64,000 bases of DNA from Chitinophagaceae bacterium (GTDB taxonomy: Bacteria > Bacteroidota > Bacteroidia > Chitinophagales > Chitinophagaceae): the NCBI GenBank assembly GCA_016722465.1, contig JADKJC010000013.1, forward strand, positions 310,001-374,000, read 5' to 3'. This document shows, one piece after another, positions 18,778 through 28,377 of this stretch (the first letter of the stretch is position 1; every line of letters begins with the position of its first letter). Under the pieces are notes generated by a model. The model searched no databases. It was not told the DNA's origin and saw nothing but the letters and a program-made list of their open reading frames with translations. The translations under genes were made by a program, and so were the position numbers.

Positions 18778-19311
18778 ATGTGCAATTTTTCCGATCCGGC
18801 AATTTCTACTGCAACAGTAAAGGATGTAACAGCTATCAAAGACCTGCTCAACAGCGCCTACCGTGGAGAATCGTCCAAAAAAGGCTGGACAACCGAGGCA
18901 CACCTGATTGCAGGTGATACACGTTCAGATGAAACGAATGTGCTGCATCACCTGCAGCAACCGGGTAGTGTATTTTTAAAACATACCCAACCGGATGGAA
19001 AAATAACAGGCAGCGTAAACCTGCAGCAACATGGCCATAAAATTTACCTGGGTATGTTCAGTGTATCACCGGCAGTACAAGGTGGGGGCATTGGAAAACA
19101 ACTTTTACTTGCTGCGGAAGAATATGCAAAACAACTCCATTGTAATACCATTTACATGACGGTGATTTCATTAAGAACCGAACTTATCCACTGGTATATG
19201 CGGCATGGATACAAAGATACCGGAGAAAGAAAACCTTTCCGGGAAGATAGGTTAACAGGAAAACACTTGCAGCAGCTTGAGTTTATGGTACTGGAAAAAA
19301 ATATCGCTTAA
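18778..19311 (+). CDS. GNAT-family N-acetyltransferase
   Basis: A GNAT acetyltransferase of about 177 residues that transfers an acetyl group from acetyl-CoA to an unknown amine. The pyrophosphate-binding motif A is clear: LGMFSVSPAVQGGGIGKQLL (Q-x-x-G-x-G). The WYMRHGYKDTGERKPF segment is motif B. I prefer the ATG at 18778 (MCNFSDPAIST) to the one ten codons upstream, because the longer form adds only a hydrophobic LLTSYLICF stretch not expected in this cytoplasmic family; the choice is not certain. It diverges from the helicase gene. Confidence 0.85.
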   Translation: MCNFSDPAISTATVKDVTAIKDLLNSAYRGESSKKGWTTEAHLIAGDTRSDETNVLHHLQQPGSVFLKHTQPDGKITGSVNLQQHGHKIYLGMFSVSPAVQGGGIGKQLLLAAEEYAKQLHCNTIYMTVISLRTELIHWYMRHGYKDTGERKPFREDRLTGKHLQQLEFMVLEKNIA

Positions 19312-21278
19312 TGAGATTTTGTATTGAGAATATGCTGGTAGGTCTGCAGGTTTGATTTGGCATAAATGTCCATTGAATCTGCTACAGCAGGGTACAGGCC
19401 TGCATAATTTTTTTTATCCCTGCTCCTGTATTTATACAATCCTTTTGCCTGGTCTGTACCAACAATCAGGAACCAATCCTTGTTCAGCACGCCGTACTTA
19501 TCATCGCCATTGCAATATATATAAGGACGCTTTTCTTTGAACAGGTTGATGCCAAGGGTATTATTTTCATAAGGAATTTTCAGCATGCCCATGATGGTTG
19601 GAAAGATGTCTATCTGCCCTGCCATAGCATCAAAAGTTTTTTTCTCTTTAATGATGCCTGGGGCATAAAACAACAACGGCACATGGTTGTAATTGACCGG
19701 CATATCATATACCACATCAATGGGTGCTCCATGATCAGCAACAAAAACAAAAATCGTATTGCTGAACCATGTTTGTTTGGAAGCCAACTCAATCAGCCTG
19801 CGTAAAGAGTAGTCGGCAAACTCTGTTACAGCAATGCGTTTGTCTTTATGTTTGGGTGTAAAATAATCGGGCACATAAAAAGGCCCATGATCGCTGGCCG
19901 TCATAAAGGTGGCAAAAAATGGTTTATTCTTATTGCTTAGCTCATTCAATTTGGGCATCGAAAATTCAAACATATAATCATCGGGCACACCCAGGGTTGT
20001 TTTCACTTTATCAGAAGGATAATCAGGTTTGGAGATGAATTGTTCGCAATCATTGGCTTTTAAAAAACCTTCTACATTGTCAAACTGCCCGTCGTGTGTG
20101 GTAAAGTAGATAGTGGAATAGCCATTCTTTTTTAGCGTACTGTAAATGCCGGGGAATTTTATGATGGCACTTTCTTTCATAGAATGCTGTCTGAATAAAG
20201 CAGGGTAGGAGAACAGCGAACTGAAAATACCATTGTGGGTATGGATACCTGCAGAGTAAGCATTTTCAAAATAATAACCCTGGTAAGAAAGGCTGTCAAA
20301 AAATGGAGTCAGGTTTTCTGTGTTGCCATGGCGCTTCATTTTGGCCGTAGCCATACTTTCCATCAGCACCAGCACTACATTATATCTGGTAGCTGCTGAA
20401 TCAAATAATATATCCCTGCGCAAAGGGAATTGAGAATCTGCATCGCTGATGTTCAGGTATTGCTGTACATTTTTAATGGCCACACTGTCATCCATCAACC
20501 GGATGCTATTATTTTCTTCATCGCTATTTTCCAGGTAGCTTTTTATCAGCGTAAAGTTGGGATTTAATCCCAGCTGGTTTAAAAATGCATTATTGGAAAA
20601 ATAAGCGGTTCCTGTTTTTATAGGCGACTTCTCATCAATACGGCCACGGATGCCAAGGAAGATAAGGCCGGCGCCGATTATATAGTAAGTTATTTTGGCA
20701 TAGATATTTCCTCTTTCTTGTTGATTAAAAGAAAAAGAGGCGAATATTTTCTTCAGCAATTTTATAAAGAGGTACAATACCAGTATCAATGGCAAAATGA
20801 TGAGCCAATACCTTGGTTCCTGTGCAACCATTTTAAAAATAAACACCGGGTTATCGAGCCACTCAAATGCAGTAATGGAAAGCCGTGAAAAGAACTGGTT
20901 AAAATAAGGGATATCTGCAGCACACACAACAAAAGCAATTGAAAAAGAAATTGCCATTAAGTAAAAAACAAATCGGTTCAGGTATCGTTGCTCTTTTTTA
21001 AAAAATGATAAAGTGGCAAGTATTACAAAGGGAATTGCCATGATATAGCCTGTAACCACCAGGTCGAAACGGAGGCCCATCAAAAATGCATACCATATAT
21101 CTCCGGTGGAAACTGAATGGTCGATCAGCTTATTTTCCCTGATAAATAAAATAACCCTGAACAAGCCAAAGAAAAGCACGGCTGATAAATAAATTTTGAT
21201 ACAAAGTCGTACCAAAGCAGGGATATTAAGCATATTGTTTATCAGGAATTTAATAAATACAAACGGCGAAAATAACAT
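19308..21278 (-). CDS. LTA synthase-family membrane phosphotransferase (sulfatase fold)
   Basis: A 656-residue inner-membrane enzyme with five transmembrane helices in the first about 200 residues and a large periplasmic alkaline-phosphatase/sulfatase-fold domain (about 295-600). The domain starts YNVVLVLMESM, includes GIHTHNG, where the threonine is the likely nucleophile, and has metal-binding histidine/aspartate motifs SDHGPF and ADHGAPID. Relatives transfer phosphoglycerol or phosphoethanolamine to envelope glycans or lipids; the substrate in this Gram-negative is unknown. A second Met at residue 16 (MLNIPALVRL, 21233) is a possible start. Its stop overlaps the end of the converging GNAT gene by 4 bases. 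Confidence 0.88.
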   Translation of the reverse strand: MLFSPFVFIKFLINNMLNIPALVRLCIKIYLSAVLFFGLFRVILFIRENKLIDHSVSTGDIWYAFLMGLRFDLVVTGYIMAIPFVILATLSFFKKEQRYLNRFVFYLMAISFSIAFVVCAADIPYFNQFFSRLSITAFEWLDNPVFIFKMVAQEPRYWLIILPLILVLYLFIKLLKKIFASFSFNQQERGNIYAKITYYIIGAGLIFLGIRGRIDEKSPIKTGTAYFSNNAFLNQLGLNPNFTLIKSYLENSDEENNSIRLMDDSVAIKNVQQYLNISDADSQFPLRRDILFDSAATRYNVVLVLMESMATAKMKRHGNTENLTPFFDSLSYQGYYFENAYSAGIHTHNGIFSSLFSYPALFRQHSMKESAIIKFPGIYSTLKKNGYSTIYFTTHDGQFDNVEGFLKANDCEQFISKPDYPSDKVKTTLGVPDDYMFEFSMPKLNELSNKNKPFFATFMTASDHGPFYVPDYFTPKHKDKRIAVTEFADYSLRRLIELASKQTWFSNTIFVFVADHGAPIDVVYDMPVNYNHVPLLFYAPGIIKEKKTFDAMAGQIDIFPTIMGMLKIPYENNTLGINLFKEKRPYIYCNGDDKYGVLNKDWFLIVGTDQAKGLYKYRSRDKKNYAGLYPAVADSMDIYAKSNLQTYQHILNTKSH

Positions 21279-21380
21279 TTTAAACCATGCTGACTGCCGG
21301 GGATTAATAAAATAAAGTTCAAAAAAAATGTGAAAACAGGCGTACTGCTTTCACATTTCCATTTCATAAAAATCAATGCA

Positions 21381-22341
21381 CTAATCTTTCATTTTCCATA
21401 TCAAAGCGCTGGCGCCCAGTATCGCAGCATCAGCTTCTTTCAGTTCGCTGAACAGGAGTTTTACTTTGTTCTGGAAAATCGGGAGCAGGTTTGCTTCCAT
21501 GTGTTTTCTTGTAGGATTGATCAATAAAGCGCCGGCTTTTGTCAACCCACCAAATAATACAATAGCTTCAGGCGAAGAGAACATGATGAAATTAGCCAGT
21601 GATTCCCAGTATCTGCCCGGTGAATTCAAATATTTCATTGGCAATAGTATCGCCTTTCATTGCACAGTCGTACACACTTTCGCTGGTAAGATCATTGATG
21701 CTATAGTCTCTTAATAAGCTTTCTTTTTCAGGGTACTCCGTCAGCAATTCAATGGCAGTTTCCCTCACACCAGTTGCAGAAGCATATGCTTCCAGGCTGC
21801 CCTTCATATTGGTGCCTTTGTGCAAACGGCCTCCCGGCCTGATGATGGTATGCCCCAGTTCACCGGCGAAGCCATCATGCCCCAAAACAATTTTCCCATT
21901 CACCACAATGCCGCTGCCCACACCTGTACCTAAGGTGATGGTTATAAAATCGTTCATGTCTTTTGCACAGCCGTACATCATTTCGCCTACGGCCGCAGCA
22001 TTGGCATCGTTGGTTAATTTGGTCACCAGGCCAAATTTTTTTACCATCAGGTCGGCCATTGGAATAATACCCTTCCATTTAAGGTTGGGAGCATATTCAA
22101 TATTACCGGTATAAAAATTGGCGTTGGGGGCCCCCATGCCGATACCTTCGATGTTTTGAATACCACCGGCTCTTTCAATCATCGGCATCACCTTGGCATA
22201 CAGGTCTTCAATAAACTCTTCGGCTGCTTCATGCTTGTTGGTAGGGATCCTGTCCTGCTCCATTATATGCCCGTTTTTGTCTACCACGCCAAATTTGGTA
22301 GTGGTACCGCCAACATCAATTCCTATAACATACTTGCTCAT
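21381..22341 (-). CDS. ROK-family sugar kinase (glucokinase-like), frameshifted
   Basis: About 320 residues when rejoined. It phosphorylates a hexose, probably glucose, with ATP. The N-terminal phosphate-binding loop GIDVGGTTTKFG is at residues 7-18; the ROK signature region holds LGTGVGSGIVVNG and GELGH. The C-terminal part, in another frame, carries FSSPEAIVLFGGLTKAG and ILGAS. The break at about 21600-21606 (QILG then ESLAN) is best explained by loss of two bases. The cysteines of the usual ROK zinc motif (CxCGxxGC) are replaced (LHKGTNMKGSLE). It follows the sugar transporter gene by a short gap, so import and phosphorylation are linked. Confidence 0.86.
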
Positions 22342-22364
22342 GGTGAAAATAATTTTCAGGTAGA

Positions 22365-23827
22365 TTAATGCCCGCCTTCTGCGTTTAATTTATCAAAGTC
22401 GATGCCTTGTGATTGCAATACTGATTTTGCCCTGATGGCATAGAATGCCAGGTAAGCAAAACAAACTACGCCAACAATGTAGCTGGCCTGAATACCCATT
22501 ATGTCTGCCAGTACTCCCTGCAGCCAGCTTACAATACCGCCACCCATGATCATCATAATCAAAAGGCTGCTGCCCTGGTTAGTGTTTTACCAAGACCTGC
22601 CACAGCAATGGTGAATATACAAGGCCATAAAGTACTGCAAAATAAACCAACACTTGTAAAAGCATAAGCGCTTACAATGCCTGAAGAGAACATGCCGATG
22701 AGTAAAGCTGCGATACCGGCAACAGAAAATATCAGCAACATTCTTGCTGGATTGCCTTTGCTGGCGATATCACAAATGATCATTACGGCAATGATGGCTG
22801 CATAAATATAGAATTGAGATACATCATGCTTGGCGATACTGTTTACCAGTAAAAAAACACCAAATGCTAAATAAGGCATTAAGAAACTCAATACCTGTTT
22901 GGCTCCTTTGCTTACATCAAAAGCACCCACGGCACCGGTCCATCGGCCAATCATTAAACTTGCCCAGTACAAAGAGATATAAGGGGCTACATCTTTTGTT
23001 TCTACATTCAGATATTTTTCAAGGTAGGCAGGCAGGTTGCTCGCTGTTGACACTTCTACACCTACGTAAACAAAGATGGCGATCATACCCATTACCAGTT
23101 GTGGATATTTAAAGGCGGAGGAACGTTGCAATAATTTACCACCTTCTTCTGCTTCGCTTTTTGCAACTTCATCAAGGTCAATTTTATTGGGCACGGATGA
23201 GAATTTGATAAACACTGCCACCACTAAAAAAGCCAGGCCTAAAATTAGGTAAGGGATTTTTACACTTTCTATGCTGGCATCGGGATTAGCAGCAGCCACA
23301 CTCCCAAAAATAGCGAAGCTTACCAGTAATGGTCCGATGGTAGTACCAAAATTATTTACACCACCCGCCATCGTCAATCTTTGCGAACCGGTTTTGGGAT
23401 CACCCATTACAATGGCCAGTGGATTGGCTGCAATTTGTTGTAATGAAAAGCCAAGTCCTACAATAAATAAACCAGAGATCATTAATGTGAATGAGCCAGT
23501 GTTGGCAGCAGGATAAAACAGCAATGTGCCCAGGGCGGAAATGATCAATCCGATGGCAATGCCATTTTTATAGCCGATCTTATTCAACAGATCGCTGCCG
23601 ATCATTTTGGAAATACCCACATAAATTAATGAACCAACGGTGTAGGCCACGTAAAATGCAACAGATACTAACTGGCTTTGCCCCTGTGATAAATCAAATG
23701 CTTTTTTAAAAACAGGTATCAGGATATCATTGCTGGCAGCAACAAAACCCCAGAAAAAGAACACCGAAACAAGGGTTCCGAATTGTGCCCATTTAGTACT
23801 GTTAGCAGAGGCAGTCGTTTGGCTCAT
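22365..23827 (-). CDS. Sugar MFS transporter (FucP/GluP-like), frameshifted
   Basis: About 488 residues after rejoining, with 12 expected transmembrane helices. It belongs to the FucP/GluP group of H+-coupled sugar transporters (FFFWGFVAASNDILIPVFKKAF at the N-terminus is the family's typical first helix, followed by QSQLVSVAFYVAYTVGSL). The substrate is probably glucose or another hexose, given the adjacent ROK kinase. The frame breaks at a T run of four at 22584-22587 (minus strand A run; five expected), after which the frame ending AEGGH continues with the last two helices. It diverges from glgA across a 344-base region. Confidence 0.87.
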
Positions 23828-24171
23828 AGCGATCGTTTTATGTGTTTAGTTTTTAGAACGATGAAAATAAATTAAAATAAGCAAAGTAAAAATATTGATT
23901 TCTTCTCTGTGATCTTGATCGTTAAAAATACCAATTCTGTTTAACCTTTGCCCGGTTTAATTATACTAAGACAGTTTAAACATCATTTTCCCCTAACAGG
24001 ATAAAAAAATAAGCCGCATCACCAACAGGGGCACAGGCTAAAATAATTTTATCACAGTTCCTCTTTTTAATTTTATTCTGGTATATATTTATCAAAATTA
24101 TTGCCGGCCTCTTATACGGTTGCTCTATTTTACACCAAACTAATTTTACTGCACTCCGAAATTCTATAACG
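23828..24171. other. Divergent promoter region between sugar transporter and glgA
   Basis: This 344-base AT-rich gap lies between the transporter/kinase unit and the glycogen operon and must hold both promoters. On the minus strand TACTTTGC near 23887 resembles a -7 element but is shifted by one base from TAnnTTTG. I see no strong operator palindrome, riboswitch-like stem or small open frame. Confidence 0.4.
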
Positions 24172-25587
24172 ATGGAAATCTTACATGTAAGTGCCGAATG
24201 TTACCCTGTAGCAAAAGCAGGTGGATTGGGCGATGTTGCCGGAGCCTTGCCCAAATATCAACACCAGCTGGGGCATATTGCCAAACTGGTAATGCCCATG
24301 TACCGCACCAAATTTTTATACCAGAACACTTTTGAAGTAGTGCATAAAGGCTCCTTTGGAATGGGCCCATACTGGTTCAATTATACAGTTATAAAAGAAA
24401 CCACCAACAAGCTTGGCTTCGATCTTTATTTGGTAGATATACAGGGCCTGCTGGACAGGGAAGCGGTGTATGGATACGATGATGATACAGAACGGTTCAC
24501 CGGGTTCCAGATTGCAGTGGTAGATTGGTTGTCAAAATGGGAACATCGCCCGGATGTGGTGCATGTACATGATCACCATACCGGGTTGATACCATTTATG
24601 ATGCAGCATTGCTATGATTACCGCCACCTGGCAGGCATACCAACTGTACTTACCATTCACAATGCCCAGTACCAGGGCTGGATGGGCTGGGATAAAGCAA
24701 TGTACCTGCCCGGTTATGACAATTGGCAATGGGGTAAGCTCGACTGGCAGGACAAGATCAATCCGCTGGCAAGCGCTGTTAAATGTGCTAACAAAGTAAC
24801 CACCGTTAGTTACAGCTACCTCGAAGAAATGCGCCATGAAGCCAATGGGCTGGAAAATTTATTTGAATACGAAAAGGGTAAATGCACGGGTATATTAAAT
24901 GGGATTGATGATAAAGTGTGGGATCCTGCTACAGACACCTATATTGAAACCAACTTTAGTATTAAAACCTTCGAGGAAGGCAAACTGGCCAGCAAAAAAG
25001 TATTGTGTGATGAATTTAATTTAGATATTAAGAAGCCGCTTTTTGTTTTTATTGGCAGGTTGGTGCATGAAAAAGCAGCCGACCTGTTACCCAGGGCCAT
25101 CTATGATTCTGTTTATCACCTGGAAGGCAGGATGAATTTCTTAATTCTCGGCAGTGGGGATCCGCAGGTAGAGTGGGAGCTTTCTAATTTAAATGCAGCA
25201 TTGACCGGCTATTACAATTCAAAGATCGGGTACAATGAAAAACTGAGTCACCAGATGTATGCCGGGGCCGACTTTTTATTGATGCCAAGCCGTGTAGAAC
25301 CCTGTGGATTGAACCAGATGTACGCCATGCGGTATGGAACGGTTCCCATTGTGCGTAACACCGGTGGATTGAAAGACACCGTAGTTGACTTTGGCGAGCC
25401 TGGCGGATATGGTATTAAATTCAACGACGCCAAAGTGTGGGACATTACTTATTCCATACACCGTGCTTTGGACCTGTATGACCAGCCTAAAAAACTGAAA
25501 AAGATAAAAGAAAAAATCATGAGGCTAGACAACAGTTGGGAAACAAGCGCCCAACATTATATTAGCTTATACCTTAGTTTGAAGTAA
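24172..25587 (+). CDS. glgA: Glycogen synthase (ADP-glucose type)
   Basis: A 471-residue GT5 glycogen synthase that extends alpha-1,4-glucan from ADP-glucose in the cytoplasm. The N-terminal nucleotide-sugar loop KAGGLGDV begins at residue 15, and the second Rossmann domain carries FIGRLVHEKAADLLP and the donor-binding PSRVEPCGLNQMYAMRYGT region, with TGGLKDTV after it. Length and order match bacterial GlgA. The following gene, glgC, supplies ADP-glucose and begins 64 bases later on the same strand, so they form an operon. Confidence 0.95.
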   Translation: MEILHVSAECYPVAKAGGLGDVAGALPKYQHQLGHIAKLVMPMYRTKFLYQNTFEVVHKGSFGMGPYWFNYTVIKETTNKLGFDLYLVDIQGLLDREAVYGYDDDTERFTGFQIAVVDWLSKWEHRPDVVHVHDHHTGLIPFMMQHCYDYRHLAGIPTVLTIHNAQYQGWMGWDKAMYLPGYDNWQWGKLDWQDKINPLASAVKCANKVTTVSYSYLEEMRHEANGLENLFEYEKGKCTGILNGIDDKVWDPATDTYIETNFSIKTFEEGKLASKKVLCDEFNLDIKKPLFVFIGRLVHEKAADLLPRAIYDSVYHLEGRMNFLILGSGDPQVEWELSNLNAALTGYYNSKIGYNEKLSHQMYAGADFLLMPSRVEPCGLNQMYAMRYGTVPIVRNTGGLKDTVVDFGEPGGYGIKFNDAKVWDITYSIHRALDLYDQPKKLKKIKEKIMRLDNSWETSAQHYISLYLSLK

Positions 25588-25651
25588 CTTTAATAATTAT
25601 ATTTGTTTCACTTGCCAGTAATCAAACCAATCATTTCTTAACTCAATTCTT

Positions 25652-26929
25652 ATGGACAGCAAATCAGTCATTGCCATTGTACTTGGCGGCGGAGCCGGCT
25701 CAAGATTGTATCCACTTACAGCCACCCGTAGCAAACCTGCCGTGCCTATCGCAGGTAAATACCGCCTTGTAGATATTCCTATTTCCAACTGTATCAATTC
25801 AAGCATCAACAGGATATTGGTGCTTACACAGTTCAATTCAGCATCGCTTAACAAGCATATCAAAAACACGTATCAGTTCAGCATGTTCAGCAAAGGTTTT
25901 GTTGATATTGTTGCAGCCGAACAAACCCCTGATAACTCAGGCTGGTTCCAGGGTACAGCAGATGCAGTGCGTCAGTCGCTCAGGCATATGGTGAGTTATG
26001 ATGCTGATTATGTATTGATATTGAGTGGCGACCAGTTATACCAAATGGATTTTGTGGAAATGATCGATAATCACGTAGCAAAAGGAGCCGACATCTCTAT
26101 TGCTACCATTCCGGTGGGTGACAGGGAAGCGCCTGAGTTTGGTATCCTGAAGGCCAATGAAGAACATTCCATTACCTCTTTCATTGAAAAACCTGCCAAA
26201 GAATTATTGCCAGACTGGGTAAGTGATACCGGTTCGGTTATGCAGGGACAGGGAAGAAACTACCTGGCATCGATGGGTATTTATATTTTTAACCGCAAAC
26301 TGCTGTTTGACCTGCTGGAAAATGAAAAGAAAGATGCTACTGATTTCGGTAAAGAAATTATCCCTACCTCCATTGAAAAATATAAAGTGATCAGCTACCA
26401 GTATGAAGGTTACTGGACGGATATCGGAAATATTTATTCTTTTTTTGAAGCCAACCTGGCATTAACCTTAGATCTTCCACATTTCAATTTATTCGATAAT
26501 CAAAAGATTGTTTACAGCCGTGCAAGGATGTTGCCGCCCGCCAAAATCAGTGGTACAACATTAGAAAAGACGATCATTGCCGAAGGCTCCATCATCAGTG
26601 CCAGCCGTATCGAAAACAGTGTGATCGGTATCCGTAGCCGCATTGGACATGGCACCACCATTGTGAGCAGTTACATTATGGGGAATGATTATTATGAAAC
26701 CCTGCTGGAACTGGAAAACAATACCAGCAAGGGTGTGCCTAAAATTGGCATCGGCGACAGGTGTTATATCCGCAATACCATCGTAGATAAGAACTGCCGA
26801 ATTGGTAATGATGTACGCATCAATGGGGGCAATCACCTGGCCAACTCAGATCATTCTCTTTATGCGATCAAAGATGGAATTGTGGTGCTGAAGAAAGGCG
26901 CTGTAATACCGGATGGGTACGTAATATAA
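25652..26929 (+). CDS. glgC: Glucose-1-phosphate adenylyltransferase
   Basis: A 425-residue ADP-glucose pyrophosphorylase making ADP-glucose and pyrophosphate from ATP and glucose 1-phosphate, the committed step of glycogen synthesis. The catalytic loop GGGAGSRLYPLT is at residues 12-23, followed by RSKPAVPIAGKYRLVDIPIS; the sugar-phosphate site includes EKPAKELLP. The C-terminal about 130 residues form a left-handed beta-helix of hexapeptide-like repeats (TIIAEGSIISAS, IENSVIGIRSRIGHGTTI), which carries the allosteric interface in the family. Effector preference cannot be read from sequence. A strong terminator follows. Confidence 0.95.
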   Translation: MDSKSVIAIVLGGGAGSRLYPLTATRSKPAVPIAGKYRLVDIPISNCINSSINRILVLTQFNSASLNKHIKNTYQFSMFSKGFVDIVAAEQTPDNSGWFQGTADAVRQSLRHMVSYDADYVLILSGDQLYQMDFVEMIDNHVAKGADISIATIPVGDREAPEFGILKANEEHSITSFIEKPAKELLPDWVSDTGSVMQGQGRNYLASMGIYIFNRKLLFDLLENEKKDATDFGKEIIPTSIEKYKVISYQYEGYWTDIGNIYSFFEANLALTLDLPHFNLFDNQKIVYSRARMLPPAKISGTTLEKTIIAEGSIISASRIENSVIGIRSRIGHGTTIVSSYIMGNDYYETLLELENNTSKGVPKIGIGDRCYIRNTIVDKNCRIGNDVRINGGNHLANSDHSLYAIKDGIVVLKKGAVIPDGYVI

Positions 26930-26934
26930 TTATA

Positions 26935-26970
26935 TTTAAAAAACATCCTTGAAACAGGATGTTTTTTAAA
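26935..26970 (+). terminator. Terminator after glgC
   Basis: A perfect 15-base inverted repeat, TTTAAAAAACATCCT at 26935-26949 and AGGATGTTTTTTAAA at 26956-26970, with a 6-base loop and a T-tract built into the 3' arm. It starts six bases after the glgC stop and separates the glgAC pair from the MFS/amylase genes. Confidence 0.9.
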
Positions 26971-27024
26971 TCAGTTTTATAAATGTGTATTTGCTACACA
27001 ATTCTATATTTTTAAATCATTGCT

Positions 27025-28365
27025 ATGTCATTTACCGCCTCAACAACCAGTTCATCTGGTGTGCAAAAACCACTGCTGAATTTTTGGAAAATCTGGAATA
27101 TGAGTTTTGGGTTTTTAGGAGTGCAAATCGGTTACTCTTTGCAAAATGCCAATACCAGCCGCATACTTTCTGCGATAGGAGCAAACCCAGAACACTTAAG
27201 CTATTTTTGGCTGGCTGCACCCATTGCCGGCCTTATTGTTCAACCGATCGTAGGCCTGTCGAGTGATAAAACATGGACAAGGCTTGGAAGAAGGATCCCA
27301 TTTATTCTTGGAGGATGTATAGTATCTGCACTGGCCATGTTTTTTATGCCCAATTCAGAACATTTTGCAACACTGTTTGCACCTGTTTTTTTTGGGGCTA
27401 CCATGTTATTGCTGATGGATACATCTTTTAATGTAACCATGCAGCCATTCAGGGCGCTGGTAAGTGATATGGTGCCGGATCAGCAGCGGAACATCGGCTA
27501 TTCTATCCAGAGTTTTTTGATCAATGCCGGAGCAGTTATCGGTTCAATCTTGCCTTTTGCTTTAACCTGGTGGGGGGTAGCCAATGAGCCAGCCCCGGGG
27601 GCCAAAGTTGCTCCAACTGTGATATGGTCTTTTTATTTTGGCGGAGGTGCTTTATTGCTAAGTGTGCTTTGGACAAGTTTCCGTACCAAAGAATATCCTC
27701 CAAAGGAATATGCAGCTTATAATAATTTGAGTGAAGACGATCAGAAGGAAAAGATACCATTTCTTACCCTGCTGGCAAGAACACCTAAAACAATGTACGA
27801 GCTGGCGGTAACCCAGTTCTTTTCATGGTTTGCATTGTTCCTGATGTGGGTATACACCACTAACGGCATTGCACAAACTATCTGGAATACAACTGATCCC
27901 CAATCTAAGGAATTTAATGAAGCAGGCAACTGGACAGGAGTGATCTTTGCGGCATACAGTGTTTTTGCCGCCCTCTTTTCACTGGCCATTACGCCACTGG
28001 CAAATAAGTTTGGCCGTAAAAATGTGTACATGTTATCGCTGTTGTGCGGCGGTCTTGGGCTGATATCAATGCTGGTAATAAAAGACAAGAACCTCTTGTT
28101 CATCCCCATGATTGGAGTAGGTATTGCCTGGGCGGCTATCCTGGCATTGCCTTATGCAATACTGTCTTCGGCGCTGCCTGCAAAACAAACAGGAGTGTAC
28201 ATGGGTATTTTCAATGCTACGATCACCATACCCCAGATAGCAGCAGGGTTATTGGGTGGCGTGTTACTAAATGCTTTCGGCGGGCATTCTATCAGCATGA
28301 TCGCACTCGCCGGAGTTTCAATGGTGATAGCAGGTATCTGTGCCAAACTGGTTATAAAATCTTAA
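27025..28365 (+). CDS. MFS transporter, SLC45/oligosaccharide type
   Basis: A 446-residue, 12-helix transporter of the SLC45-like branch of the major facilitator superfamily, whose members move sucrose, maltose or other glucosides with protons. The first helix region GVQIGYSLQNANTSRILSAI and the loop GLSSDKTWTRLGRRIPFILG (the conserved D...GRRxP signature between helices 2 and 3) are typical. It is followed after 12 bases by an exported alpha-amylase, which suggests that it imports maltose or malto-oligosaccharides released by that enzyme. Substrate is inferred from this context. Confidence 0.87.
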   Translation: MSFTASTTSSSGVQKPLLNFWKIWNMSFGFLGVQIGYSLQNANTSRILSAIGANPEHLSYFWLAAPIAGLIVQPIVGLSSDKTWTRLGRRIPFILGGCIVSALAMFFMPNSEHFATLFAPVFFGATMLLLMDTSFNVTMQPFRALVSDMVPDQQRNIGYSIQSFLINAGAVIGSILPFALTWWGVANEPAPGAKVAPTVIWSFYFGGGALLLSVLWTSFRTKEYPPKEYAAYNNLSEDDQKEKIPFLTLLARTPKTMYELAVTQFFSWFALFLMWVYTTNGIAQTIWNTTDPQSKEFNEAGNWTGVIFAAYSVFAALFSLAITPLANKFGRKNVYMLSLLCGGLGLISMLVIKDKNLLFIPMIGVGIAWAAILALPYAILSSALPAKQTGVYMGIFNATITIPQIAAGLLGGVLLNAFGGHSISMIALAGVSMVIAGICAKLVIKS

Positions 28366-28377
28366 AGAAGCTTTGTG

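Noticed and set aside
28375..28377. GTG start of the amylase three bases before ATG
   Set aside because: The ATG gives a normal signal peptide and is the more common start; the GTG adds only one residue.
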